From NCBI GenBank assembly GCA_946534895.1, contig CAMNDE010000059.1, forward strand, positions 1 through 22,126: a stretch of 22,126 nucleotides of DNA, read 5' to 3'. The translations under genes were made by a program, and so were the position numbers. Below are positions 7,265 to 16,608 of this stretch, piece by piece. Position 1 is the first letter of the stretch; every line of letters starts with the position of its first letter. Below the pieces are notes generated by a model, which saw nothing but the letters and a program-made list of their open reading frames with translations, ran no database searches and was not told the DNA's origin. Origin of the DNA: UBA2943 sp946534895. Lineage in GTDB: Bacteria > Bacillota > Clostridia > Christensenellales > Aristaeellaceae.

Positions 7265-9192
7265 TGAAAACCAAGCATCACCCTTCGGCCCGCCTGTTCG
7301 GCGATATCCTCTTCCCCACAGTACTGCTGCTCCTTCTCTGCTTTCTGCTGATCTTACAGCAGCAGGGGTATCAGAGCCCCGGTGCCGATCTTCCGGAAAA
7401 CCTGCTCATTGACGAGGATCACTGGAATGAACTGAAAAATGTACATGCCGCGGACAGGAGCGAAACCATTCTGCTGGTCACAACAGACGATGAAGAGGCA
7501 CAGATGGTGTGTGATCAGTTCGCCTTTGTATCAGAAGTTATGCAGATGACCCCTGTTGTACGTGCGCTCCAGATTCCGGAAGACACTCAGGAAGATACGG
7601 CGGAAGACGCCGGGAACCCTGACACGCCCGAGCCGCCGGTCCTTCCGGCAGATATTACACAGTTTGACACGAACGCCCGGATTCTGGTGATCTGCGAATC
7701 CGATCTCCTGTCGCTTCCCATCGATGTGGATGCCTTATCCGCATGGGTGGCATCCGGCGGCCGTCTTCTTGTGGCCGGTGGTCTGGACAGCCCGTATCTG
7801 ACCCCTGTCTGGGAAGATCTGCTCGGTCTGAATCACCAGGACGAATACGCCCAGATTCCGATCATGTCCATGCGCATGCAGTCAGCGCTTCTTGCCGGCG
7901 GTCAGGGCATGGAGTTTTCGGACGAAGTCATCCACTGCCAGATGAGCCAGGTGCTTGTGCGTCCGGAAGTTCAGGTCCATATCACCACTGCCGATGACAT
8001 CGCCGCTCCTCTGCTCTGGGAACTCCCCTATGGAAACGGCACTGTGATTGTCAGCGGTGCAGACCTGATGGACAGCAAGGCAAACCGCGGTATCATCTGC
8101 GCATGCCTGGGCAGAATGAACAGCGTCACAGTCTGGCCTGTCATCAATGCCGCAGTCTACTGCATTGACGATTTTCCCTCTGCCGCCCCTGCCGGCTTTG
8201 ACAGGAATGTCCACGTACAGTTCGGGTACACCGTTTCAGATTTCTACTTCAATGTCTGGTGGCCGTCCATCCGCGAGATCGGACACCGGTACGGTATCCC
8301 CTACTCCTGTTTTCTGATCCAGTGCTATGACGCGGATACATCAGGACCCTTCGACAACGATCATCATCTGGAAAGCGCCGCCTATTTCGCCAAGCTCATC
8401 CTTGAAGACGGCGGCGAAATCGGCATCCACGGCTATAACCATCAGCCCCTGGTGCTCAGCGGCTATGTGTTTGACGAAAAGAACGGCGGATATACGCCAT
8501 GGCCGTCCAACTCACACATGGTGGAATCACTCCGCAGCCTGCATGCATATGCCGCCAGACTCTCCCCGGAAATCAGTCTGCAGGCCTATGTGGCGCCCAG
8601 CAACGTACTGGATGCAAACGGCCTGGAGCTGCTGGTGGAGCATTTCGAGAATCTTCGGGTATTCGCCGGTGTATACATCGGCACACCGGATCAGATGATC
8701 CAGGAATACGAAGCATGGGATAACGGTGTGGTTCTTGTTCCGCGTCTCACAGCCGACATGCAGATGGAGGACAGTGAGTGGTGGACGCAGCTCAATGCCA
8801 TGAACTTTCATTTTGTGGAATCCAACTATATTCATCCGGATGACATTCTGGATGAAGAGCGCAATGACGGCGGAGACTTCAGTTCCATGCTCGAAGGCTA
8901 TGAGCATATGGTCGCATGGAATCAGGCGCATCATCTCCGTCCCCTGACCATTTCCCAGGCCGCCGGTGCTGTTCAGCGCTACTGCAATCTGCAGGTCAGC
9001 AGATCGGAAGACGCAGACGGCCTGACACTGCGCTTGAATGGCCGGATTGACACCGGCTACCTGCTACTCCGGGTCAGGGATGCCGACCGGCTCCCGGTCT
9101 GCCGCTCCGGCGGCCAGCTGACAAAAATCGACGAAGGGCTCTGGCTGCTGGAAGCCGATGCCGATCTGGTCCGGATAGAATGGGGTGAATGA
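7264..9192 (+). CDS. pelA: PelA-like polysaccharide deacetylase (DUF2194 type), no hydrolase domain
   Basis: This is a 642-residue protein. Residues about 13-32 form one membrane anchor, so the rest is outside the cell. Residues about 55-270 look like a Rossmann/amidotransferase-like domain (ARILVICESDLLSL, ASGGRLLVAGG). Residues about 295-575 are a deacetylase barrel: YCIDDFP with D302/D303, the metal-binding HGYNH (H389, H393) and AYVAPSN near 441-447. In Pseudomonas, PelA has both a glycoside hydrolase and a deacetylase that partly deacetylates the GalNAc-containing polymer; Gram-positive Pel loci carry a form with the deacetylase only. This fits the second type. The start has GGAGG seven bases upstream and overlaps the pelE-like stop by one base (TAATG). 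A linker rich in D, E and P lies at about 105-130. Confidence 0.85.
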   Translation: MKTKHHPSARLFGDILFPTVLLLLLCFLLILQQQGYQSPGADLPENLLIDEDHWNELKNVHAADRSETILLVTTDDEEAQMVCDQFAFVSEVMQMTPVVRALQIPEDTQEDTAEDAGNPDTPEPPVLPADITQFDTNARILVICESDLLSLPIDVDALSAWVASGGRLLVAGGLDSPYLTPVWEDLLGLNHQDEYAQIPIMSMRMQSALLAGGQGMEFSDEVIHCQMSQVLVRPEVQVHITTADDIAAPLLWELPYGNGTVIVSGADLMDSKANRGIICACLGRMNSVTVWPVINAAVYCIDDFPSAAPAGFDRNVHVQFGYTVSDFYFNVWWPSIREIGHRYGIPYSCFLIQCYDADTSGPFDNDHHLESAAYFAKLILEDGGEIGIHGYNHQPLVLSGYVFDEKNGGYTPWPSNSHMVESLRSLHAYAARLSPEISLQAYVAPSNVLDANGLELLVEHFENLRVFAGVYIGTPDQMIQEYEAWDNGVVLVPRLTADMQMEDSEWWTQLNAMNFHFVESNYIHPDDILDEERNDGGDFSSMLEGYEHMVAWNQAHHLRPLTISQAAGAVQRYCNLQVSRSEDADGLTLRLNGRIDTGYLLLRVRDADRLPVCRSGGQLTKIDEGLWLLEADADLVRIEWGE

Positions 9193-9193
9193 A

Positions 9194-10591
9194 ATGCGGG
9201 TTTGTCTGATCCTGGAAGGCTGCTATCCCTATGTCCGCGGTGGCGTTTCCGCATGGACCCACCAGTTCATCTCCCGGAGTTCCCGGATCGAGTTCGTGCT
9301 CTGGACCATCCATGCAGACAGAGCCGACATGAAGGAAAAGTACTATGCCTTTCCGCCCAATGTGGTGGAGCATCACACCGTGATTCTCCATGACGCTTTT
9401 GCTTCCTCCGGCCGTCCTGTCAGGAAACCGGAAAACATCTCTTCCGCCCTTCAGGCTGTTCTGTTCCAAGAAAAGGATGCGCTGGAGCATCTCATGCAGA
9501 CTGTGGCGGAAAACCCCGGGAGTGCTTATTCCATCGGCCGGCATGAATCCTTTGTGGATGTCGCAAAGCATCTGTCCGAATCCATCCCCGGCCTCGGGGT
9601 GGCCGATGCCTATTATCAGCTCCGGTCCATGCTTCTCCCCCTTGTGCATCTGCTGCAGATCGAGCCTCCAGAAGCCGATCTGTACCATGCTGCCGTCACC
9701 GGATACGGCGGCATGATCGGTGCCCTGGCCGCCTATAAGACCCGGAAGCCCTTCCTTCTTACAGAGCACGGCATCTATCCCCGGGAACGGGAAGAAGAGC
9801 TGCTGACCGCTGACTGGCTGCACCCTGCACTCCGTGATTTCTGGATAGACTTTTTCTATGGCCTGTCCCGCTTTGCGTATATGCATGCAGCCCGCGTCAC
9901 ATCGCTCTTCCCGGATGCGCTCAGGCGCCAGGTGCAGATCGGCTGCCCGCCCGAGAAATGCCGCGTGATTCCCAACGGCATCGACCTTGAGCCGTTTCTG
10001 GGCATGGACATTGCCGACGCCTCCATGCCTTCTCACATCGGAGCCCTAATCCGGTTTGCCGCCATCAAGGATCTGAAAACCATGATCCGTGCCTTTGCCA
10101 TTGTCCGTCAGCAGATTCCCGGGGCAGTCCTGCACCTCATGGGCGGCACGGATGATGAATCCTATCGCCTGGCCTGCGTGCGGCTGGCAGAAAGCCTGCA
10201 TCTGCAGGAGGCCATCCGCTTTGAAGGCCACGTATCGGCGGCGGAATACCTTCCACAGATGCGTTTTACCGTCCTCAGCAGCATATCCGAAGGCCAGCCG
10301 CTGGCCATCCTCGAATCCATGGCCTCCGGCCGTCCTGTCATCTCCACCCGCGTGGGCAGCTGCCCGGATCTGATTCTGAGCGGAAAGCCTGCAGGTCTGG
10401 TGGTCCCGCCCATGCGGCCTGATCTGCTTGCGCAGGCCATGATTTCCCTGTGCAGACCGGACGCCCCCATCCGCGACATGGGCCTTGCCGGCCGGGAAAA
10501 GGTCAGGCAGCATCATGATCTGCCTGACATGCTGCACGCGTATCATGAACTATACAGGGAGGTGCTGACTGATGGCGGGCATCGGATTTGA
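9194..10591 (+). CDS. pelF: PelF-like glycosyltransferase (GT4)
   Basis: This is a 465-residue cytoplasmic glycosyltransferase. PelF uses a UDP-sugar to build the Pel chain. The start MRVCLILEGCYPYVRGGVSA is the hallmark PelF N-terminus. Further motifs are TEHGIYPRE (from T190), IPNGID (around N261) and SEGQPLAILESMASGRPV, which carries the nucleotide-sugar-binding E366-x7-E374 pair of retaining GT-B enzymes. I chose the ATG at 9194, one base after the pelA-like stop, because it gives the family N-terminus; an in-frame GTG lies at 9185. The length matches PelF proteins. Its 3' end overlaps the pelG start by 20 bases, so the two are translated together. Confidence 0.93.
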   Translation: MRVCLILEGCYPYVRGGVSAWTHQFISRSSRIEFVLWTIHADRADMKEKYYAFPPNVVEHHTVILHDAFASSGRPVRKPENISSALQAVLFQEKDALEHLMQTVAENPGSAYSIGRHESFVDVAKHLSESIPGLGVADAYYQLRSMLLPLVHLLQIEPPEADLYHAAVTGYGGMIGALAAYKTRKPFLLTEHGIYPREREEELLTADWLHPALRDFWIDFFYGLSRFAYMHAARVTSLFPDALRRQVQIGCPPEKCRVIPNGIDLEPFLGMDIADASMPSHIGALIRFAAIKDLKTMIRAFAIVRQQIPGAVLHLMGGTDDESYRLACVRLAESLHLQEAIRFEGHVSAAEYLPQMRFTVLSSISEGQPLAILESMASGRPVISTRVGSCPDLILSGKPAGLVVPPMRPDLLAQAMISLCRPDAPIRDMGLAGREKVRQHHDLPDMLHAYHELYREVLTDGGHRI

Positions 10592-13409
10592 GCTGCGGAA
10601 AGCCCTTCAGTCTCCGGATCCCCGGAAAAAAATGCATGGCGGTCTGAGCGCAGCCTTCTCCAGCTTCGGTGCCATGCTGATCGGCATTGTCATTCTCCTG
10701 GTGCTGCAGTACACAGCCCAGCTGACCGGACTTGAGAAAGCCGAACGCGATCTTTTCATGACCTATATCACGCACTGCATGTTTTTCTCCATGCTCTGCA
10801 CATCCGTGTTTTCGCTGGCACAGTCTCGCTATCTTTCGGACGCGGTATACGAGGAACGCCCTGAGCGCGTCATGCCCGCCATCACAGGAAGCCTGATGCT
10901 CTCTCTCGGCACTGCTCTGCCTCTGATGACCGTGTTTCTCGTACTCTCGCACACGCAGTGGCTCACTTCCGTACTGATTCTGATGGTGACCATGGTGCTC
11001 TGCGCATGCTGGACTCTGATGAACGACCTCAGTCTGGTCCGGGATTACCGGCAGATCACCCTGGCTTTCTGCTTTTCCCTCGTCGTCGCCGCGATCGCCA
11101 TTTTTCTGATGTACAGAACAGGTCAGGTCACGGTCCGGAAAATGCTGCTCGTTGTACTGATCAGCTACAGCGCAGCAGATATCTGGCTCTATGCCGTTCT
11201 GTTCCGCGGTTTTCCTCAGGACAGCGGAACTCCGTTTGCCTTTCTCGGCAGCCTGCACGCTTCTCCCGCGCTGGCCGCGGCCGGTTTTTTCTCTATGCTC
11301 AGTCTCCTCGGCCACTTTTTCGCCGCATGGCACCTGGCCGGCAAAAGCATGGAAGGCCTGTTCTGCCTGAACCTGGACTATGACTTTCCTGCTATCGCCG
11401 CCTATTTCACGACCATTCCGGCCATGATCTATTTCATTGTCTTCTTTGAAACCGATTTCTGCGCATCCTATCACCGTTACCTGCTTGCACTCGGACAGGG
11501 CGGCAGGACCGCCGAGCTTGATCAAAGCCGGGACAGCATGCTGCTTTCCATACGCAAAGGCCTCAGAAATTTCCAGGCCGTCCAGCTGATCAGCACCTTT
11601 CTGTCCATTACAGCCGCCGCCAAGTATCTTGACGTCATGAATATCGGCATGACAGAACAGATGCTGAACCGTTTCCGCATGTTCTGCATCGCCTACGCCC
11701 TGTTTGCCACAGCCAATATTCTGATGCTGCTCCAGATGTATTTCATGAACGAGCGCAGAGCCTCCAGGAGTGCTGTCCTCTATGCCGCATGTTCCATCGG
11801 CTTCACCATTGCCGAGATCATGATCACGAGACATGCATCCGGACTCGCCTTTACAGCCGCCAGCTGTCTCTACCTTCTGTGCAACATGTTCCAGCTCATC
11901 CACTGTCTTGATCATCTGGAGCATCATATCCTCTGCTGCATTCCTGACGTTCAGCCGCACCGTCCCCGCGTGAACCTCCGCTCCATGGAGCGCCGGCTGT
12001 CTGTGCAGCCCCGCAGCACCCGCGGTGCCGTAATGGGCACCCTGGCCGCAGGCTGCGCAGCCCTGGTTATTCTCTCTGCAGTCTCCCTCTGGCGCGCAGC
12101 GGACAGACAGTCGCGGATACTCACCGTACATCCCGCTGTATCCCATGAAGCCATGCTCTCCCCCTGGATGGGCTACGCCCCGTGGGCAAACAGCGATGAA
12201 GGCGAAGCCACCGAATCCTCCCTGGTATACGTGGAATTGCGCTGGGCGGACTGGGAACCCCGGGAAGGTGTCTATGACATCGACTTTGTGGAACAGGAAT
12301 TCCGTCTGGAAACCTACCGTGCACAGGGCCGCAAGGTGGTATTCCGCTTTATCTGTGATGAACCGACACCCGAGGAACACCTGGACATCCCGGAATGGCT
12401 CTATGAAAAAACCGGGGACGGCGACTGGTACGAGAATGAATACGGCATCGGATACTCCCCGAATTACGAAAATGAAACGCTGATCCAGGCGCACGCGAAA
12501 GCCATCTCAGCCCTTGGCGAAGCCTACGGCGGGGACTCCTTCTTCGCATTTGTGGAGATCGGCTCTATCGGACACTGGGGCGAATATCATGTGAACTATG
12601 AGGTGGGCATCCGCCGCATGCCTTTCTATGATACGCGCATACGCTATATCGAGCCGTATCTCACCGCCTTCCCGAAGGCAAAGTTCATGACACGCTATCC
12701 CCTGCTGGAAACACGCAAGTATGGCTTTGGCCTGTACAACGACATGACCGGCGATCTGGTGGAAACGGAATACTGGCTTGAGCAGATGAAAGGCGGCATC
12801 TGGGAACAGACCGGGCTTCCCGAACAGGCCGACTGCCAGAACAGCTGGAAAACCAGCCCCATCGGCGGAGAGTTCGCCTCCTCGCATCCGGATCGGTATT
12901 TCCTGTCAGCTGAACTCTCCAGCACGCTGGACCTCCTGCGGATGAGTCATCAATCCTTCATCGGACCCAAGATCATCGTCAATGAAACCGAGGAAGACTT
13001 CAGCGCGGCATCCGAAGCAATCCTGAAAACCCTGGGCTACCGCTATCGGGTATCCGAAGTCACGGTGGATCAGACGGATGCAGAAAAGATCCGCCTCCGC
13101 CTCACCTGGTGCAATGATGGTTCTGCGCCGGTCTATGAGGATGCCACGCTCCATCTCTGCATTCAGGACAGCAGCGGTGACGGCATACTCTGGAGCCAGG
13201 ACATGCCCATTGCGCTGCGCACCCTGACCGACAGCAGTGAAACGCTGAGCACGGAAGCAGAGCTTCCCAGAGAGCTTCTGGATGATGACATGACCTGTCA
13301 GCTGAACGTATCCGTATCCGCCGGGGAAGAAGACCTCGCTCTGCCGCTGGCGCTGGAAGCCATGACAGACGACGGCTGGTATCCATTGACTGCGTTTGCA
13401 GTCCGGTGA
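10572..13409 (+). CDS. pelG: PelG-like exporter fused to an extracytoplasmic glycoside-hydrolase-like (DUF4832) domain
   Basis: This is a 945-residue protein, about twice the usual PelG length. Residues 1 to about 460 begin MAGIGFELRKALQ and have about twelve membrane helices, as in PelG, the MOP-superfamily transporter that passes Pel across the membrane. An additional membrane helix at about 485-508 (GAVMGTLAAGCAALVILSA) should place residues 509-945 outside. That part begins with MLSPWMGYAP and RWADWEPREGVYD, which are typical of TIM-barrel glycosidase-like proteins of the DUF4832 group. It has FVEIGS and HWGE motifs carrying E662 and E671, which could be catalytic acids. It ends in a beta-sandwich of about 120 residues. 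GGGAGG lies nine bases before the start. No break in frame is seen between the two halves. Fusion to the exporter suggests work on the emerging polymer. Hydrolase activity is inference. Confidence 0.88.
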   Translation: MAGIGFELRKALQSPDPRKKMHGGLSAAFSSFGAMLIGIVILLVLQYTAQLTGLEKAERDLFMTYITHCMFFSMLCTSVFSLAQSRYLSDAVYEERPERVMPAITGSLMLSLGTALPLMTVFLVLSHTQWLTSVLILMVTMVLCACWTLMNDLSLVRDYRQITLAFCFSLVVAAIAIFLMYRTGQVTVRKMLLVVLISYSAADIWLYAVLFRGFPQDSGTPFAFLGSLHASPALAAAGFFSMLSLLGHFFAAWHLAGKSMEGLFCLNLDYDFPAIAAYFTTIPAMIYFIVFFETDFCASYHRYLLALGQGGRTAELDQSRDSMLLSIRKGLRNFQAVQLISTFLSITAAAKYLDVMNIGMTEQMLNRFRMFCIAYALFATANILMLLQMYFMNERRASRSAVLYAACSIGFTIAEIMITRHASGLAFTAASCLYLLCNMFQLIHCLDHLEHHILCCIPDVQPHRPRVNLRSMERRLSVQPRSTRGAVMGTLAAGCAALVILSAVSLWRAADRQSRILTVHPAVSHEAMLSPWMGYAPWANSDEGEATESSLVYVELRWADWEPREGVYDIDFVEQEFRLETYRAQGRKVVFRFICDEPTPEEHLDIPEWLYEKTGDGDWYENEYGIGYSPNYENETLIQAHAKAISALGEAYGGDSFFAFVEIGSIGHWGEYHVNYEVGIRRMPFYDTRIRYIEPYLTAFPKAKFMTRYPLLETRKYGFGLYNDMTGDLVETEYWLEQMKGGIWEQTGLPEQADCQNSWKTSPIGGEFASSHPDRYFLSAELSSTLDLLRMSHQSFIGPKIIVNETEEDFSAASEAILKTLGYRYRVSEVTVDQTDAEKIRLRLTWCNDGSAPVYEDATLHLCIQDSSGDGILWSQDMPIALRTLTDSSETLSTEAELPRELLDDDMTCQLNVSVSAGEEDLALPLALEAMTDDGWYPLTAFAVR

Positions 13410-13436
13410 CCCGTACAGAACAGGAGGGATAAACCG

Positions 13437-14492
13437 ATGCAGCGAAAGCCGTCCGGCTGGCTCAGCGCAGCCATGATCATCAGCCTGACCGCTGCAGTTC
13501 TCTGCAGCAATGCAACCGCGCAGTGGACGCAGCAGAACGTCACCACCCGTGAATGGTCCATGTGGGGCATGGCATCCGTGGGCACCCAGTGGGGCATCCC
13601 CACACTTTTTACCTGTCTCTGCGCCGCTTTGTTCAGCATGGACCTTCCATACTCACAGTTCGTCATCCTGAGGCAGAAACTGCCCAGAGCGCTTCTGATG
13701 ACCGCAGTCTGGTGGACAGTATGCGCCGCGGTCTGGATGCAGACCAACTATCCCAATGAAATGGATACTCAGACATTCGCCCAGTGCCTCTCGGAAGTTC
13801 TGGAAGACCCGGTGAATATGACCGTACTTCTGGCACTGTCCTCCTCTGTACTGCTCTATCCGCTTCTCTGGCGCGTTCTGCATCAGCGCACTGTGCGAAG
13901 ATACTGTCTGCTACTTTTCTTCCTCTTTTCCTTTCTTCTCCCTCTGCTGAAACTGGTGCCGTATCTCAGCGCCGTCACCATGCTGACCGATCAGCTGAAC
14001 TGGGGTTATTTCACGTCATGGGGATTCTACGTGCTCCTGGCAGGGGAAATCCTGCTGGAAGACCTCAAGCCCTGGCCCCGCACGTTTATGCTCTGCGGCG
14101 GAATTCTGGCGTTTGCCCTCAGCTATGCGGCCACCTCCTGGAGCACAGACATTGCCCCGGGATTCTTCAGCGACTATATCGGAATCGCATCCCCAATGAC
14201 CGTACTGCAGACGGCAGCGGTTCTGACGCTGATAAAGACGGTTTTCCGCCGTCTCCGTCCACGTCGTCTGGAACGCTTTTCCTTCGTTTCGGCGGGATGC
14301 CTTCCGGCAGCCTATCTCGCACAGTCCATCCTGCAGTCCATTCCTGCCGTCAGCACTGACCATCCGGCTGCAGGCATCGGCATATCCCTGCTTGCCGTAC
14401 TGCTTGCCTGTCTGTTCAACGCTTCACTGCTGCAGATCCCCGGCTTCCGCCTGCTGACCGGCAGCTGGCTGATGGAAAGGAGCAACGCATGA
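13437..14492 (+). CDS. Multi-spanning membrane protein, degenerate acyltransferase-3 relative
   Basis: This is a 351-residue protein with about nine or ten hydrophobic segments. It shares the layout of the membrane acyltransferase at 4395-5438. The segment WGIPTLFTCLCAALFSMD, a run of basic residues, and ALLMTAVWWTVCAAVW parallel MVPVYLMLSGAWFLN and MMTAFAVWSVLYTVYN there. The first helix (WLSAAMIISLTAAVLCSN) has neither the arginine nor the histidine expected for catalysis. It may be a non-catalytic partner that binds or channels the polymer, or a diverged enzyme. AGGAGGG (13423-13429) lies seven bases before the ATG. It overlaps the next gene in an ATGA. The family assignment is by eye and moderate. 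Confidence 0.6.
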   Translation: MQRKPSGWLSAAMIISLTAAVLCSNATAQWTQQNVTTREWSMWGMASVGTQWGIPTLFTCLCAALFSMDLPYSQFVILRQKLPRALLMTAVWWTVCAAVWMQTNYPNEMDTQTFAQCLSEVLEDPVNMTVLLALSSSVLLYPLLWRVLHQRTVRRYCLLLFFLFSFLLPLLKLVPYLSAVTMLTDQLNWGYFTSWGFYVLLAGEILLEDLKPWPRTFMLCGGILAFALSYAATSWSTDIAPGFFSDYIGIASPMTVLQTAAVLTLIKTVFRRLRPRRLERFSFVSAGCLPAAYLAQSILQSIPAVSTDHPAAGIGISLLAVLLACLFNASLLQIPGFRLLTGSWLMERSNA

Positions 14493-16603
14493 AAAACAAA
14501 GCCCATACTCTGAGCGGAACCATAGGAAGGATTGGCTGTATCGCCGCCGCGGCCGCTCTGGCCGTGTTCTTCCTGATCGCGGGCGACCGCACCGTAAACG
14601 CTCCCGCGGAAACCACTGTACCGCCCCAGATCCCCTGGATCATCGGCCCGGATCACTTCGGCAGCTATGGTGAGTTGATGTTTGCCTATATTGGCGAAAA
14701 CAATCTGCTTTACAATCTCGATGATGAAAGCCTTCCTTTGACACAGGATCCGGCCTCTGAACTGCTCTACGCATCCGATGACAGCGTGCTCTATCTCTCC
14801 CCTTGCGAGACAAACACAAGCCAGTCCGGCCGGGAGCATCTCATCCGTGAACTGCAGGTGGGAGAAAAGGAAAACCTGCTTAATACCATTGCCACTGTCA
14901 GCATGCACCCCTGCTGGTCCGGCAATGACGAGGTCATCTATTTTGTCCGGGATCAGGATCTTCAGACCCTGTGTACGTTTGAACCGCTGACCTCCACCAC
15001 CGAGGAAGCCGCACATTTTGAACAGCCGGTCAAAGGACTCAGGATTTCCTCCGACGGACTTCTTGTCACGCAGGAAAGCGGCGAAGAACTCCTGTATGTC
15101 CCTCTGTCCAAGACCCTGACCGAACCATTGGTCAACTGCCAGGGCATGGCCATCCAGGTCTGTGAACAGTACGACCTTGTCCTGAGCCCCCAGGGTGAAC
15201 TGTTCTATCACTGGCAGGGATCGCCTGTGCTGACACAGGTCAGCACGAATGTCACTGCCGCCATCAGCCATCAGGACAATGAACTGTTTTACCTGAAGGA
15301 AACCGATGCCGGCATAACGCTCTGCTCCTATATTGTGTCCGAGGAAAGCGAAAGCACGCTTGCCGAGCTCCCTGAGGAAATGCTGCCTCAGCTCACGGCT
15401 GACGACAGCATGGCCCTGATGCTCAGCCGCACAGGCAGGATATATCTGTACGATATCGCCGCTCAGGAAGTCCGTCCCGTCTGTACGCTGGATCTTTTCT
15501 CCGTCCGGTCCCCGCTGATTTCCCTGTTTGACTATCGGCTCATGGTATACGATCTCAGCCGTGAACCGGATCAGACGTTCTGCTGGGCACGATCCCTGGA
15601 CACGCTGGAAAACCTGCCCGCCGACACGCCATTGTCCAGCCCGCTTCTCCTGTCCATGGGCGACTGCGGCGAACCCGTTACAACACTGCAGCTGCAGCTT
15701 GCTGACGGCGGATGGCTCACGGGCGGTGCCTCTGCTTTCTATGATGTCCCCACGCTGTGGGCTGTCCGGCACGCGCAAAGTGCGCTCGGGACGGAAGACT
15801 CCGGAAGTGTTACCGCTGAATTCATGGAACTGCTCTCCACTGCTTCCGCCGCCACAGAAGAAACCCTGCGCGGCGTACAGGTTCTGGATGTCCAGGCAAG
15901 GCTCCGGACACTGGGCTATCTGGCCAGTCCTTTGTCCGGCGTCTGGGACGCACAGACCGAGCAGATCATGGCACAGCTGCGCGCCGGACATGAAGACCTG
16001 AACATTAACGAAGTGCTCGCCGCCGCCCAGCCGTCCGCTTCACCGCTGCCCCTGGTCCTGGGAAGCACAGGTGAGCAGGCACTGCGCCTCAATCATCGTC
16101 TGTATGATCTGAAGTATATGGCAGCATTGCCGGATGCCACGGTTACAGAAGCCACGCTGCAGGCCTGCCAGCTGTTTCTCGCCTGTCAGGAAAGCACCCT
16201 GTCCGTATCAGAGAGCATTGACGGAACAGTGCAGAGCATGATTCTTGATGAGCACGCAGGCGACTGCCCTGAAAACATGAGACCTGAGCGCACTGCCGGC
16301 ACCAGTTCCGCCAATCCCGGTCAGGTCATCACGGACAAAGAGCTCAAGGTCCTGAGAAAATGGCTGACCAAGTCTTTCGCCGTCAATCACACAGACCGTC
16401 AGGCAGTCAAGCGTCTTCAGCGGAAACTGCTCAGACTTGGATACATTCAGGAACCGCAGGTCACCATGATCTATGATCAGGATACCGCAGACGCAGTCCG
16501 CGCCTTTCAGACAGCCTCCGGAATCCCCTCCGACGGGATTCCCACCAAGCGAACCCTGATGCAATTGTTCGGCCTGACCAATATGCAGCTGACTGGAGAG
16601 TGA
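14489..16603 (+). CDS. Membrane-anchored protein with three peptidoglycan-binding repeats
   Basis: This is a 704-residue protein. One membrane helix lies at about 13-33 and the rest should be outside. Residues about 50-400 consist of short repeated strand units (YASDDSVLYLS, GNDEVIYFV, SHQDNELFYL, DDSMALMLS) like the beta-propeller parts of DUF5050-type proteins. Three peptidoglycan-binding modules follow: near 465-500 (VLDVQARLRTLGYL), near 525-565 (ALRLNHRLYDLKYM, diverged) and near 635-695 (AVKRLQRKLLRLGYI, then DAVRAFQTASGI). Such modules bind cell-wall peptidoglycan. GGAG lies six bases before the ATG, which overlaps the previous stop. The Gram-negative Pel proteins PelB and PelC, which cross the periplasm and outer membrane, are absent here. 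This protein could provide the wall-facing part of the machine (inference). Confidence 0.8.
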   Translation: MKNKAHTLSGTIGRIGCIAAAAALAVFFLIAGDRTVNAPAETTVPPQIPWIIGPDHFGSYGELMFAYIGENNLLYNLDDESLPLTQDPASELLYASDDSVLYLSPCETNTSQSGREHLIRELQVGEKENLLNTIATVSMHPCWSGNDEVIYFVRDQDLQTLCTFEPLTSTTEEAAHFEQPVKGLRISSDGLLVTQESGEELLYVPLSKTLTEPLVNCQGMAIQVCEQYDLVLSPQGELFYHWQGSPVLTQVSTNVTAAISHQDNELFYLKETDAGITLCSYIVSEESESTLAELPEEMLPQLTADDSMALMLSRTGRIYLYDIAAQEVRPVCTLDLFSVRSPLISLFDYRLMVYDLSREPDQTFCWARSLDTLENLPADTPLSSPLLLSMGDCGEPVTTLQLQLADGGWLTGGASAFYDVPTLWAVRHAQSALGTEDSGSVTAEFMELLSTASAATEETLRGVQVLDVQARLRTLGYLASPLSGVWDAQTEQIMAQLRAGHEDLNINEVLAAAQPSASPLPLVLGSTGEQALRLNHRLYDLKYMAALPDATVTEATLQACQLFLACQESTLSVSESIDGTVQSMILDEHAGDCPENMRPERTAGTSSANPGQVITDKELKVLRKWLTKSFAVNHTDRQAVKRLQRKLLRLGYIQEPQVTMIYDQDTADAVRAFQTASGIPSDGIPTKRTLMQLFGLTNMQLTGE

Positions 16604-16608
16604 GAAAC

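Noticed and set aside
10503..12494. Long minus-strand open frame of 663 codons opposite pelG
   Set aside because: It lies opposite a clearly conserved PelG sequence, is rich in G, H, Q and C as expected of a GC-rich antisense shadow, and has no recognisable domain.
14312..15991. Long minus-strand open frame of 559 codons opposite the peptidoglycan-binding gene
   Set aside because: It is opposite a gene with coupled start and recognisable repeats; its composition is that of an antisense shadow.
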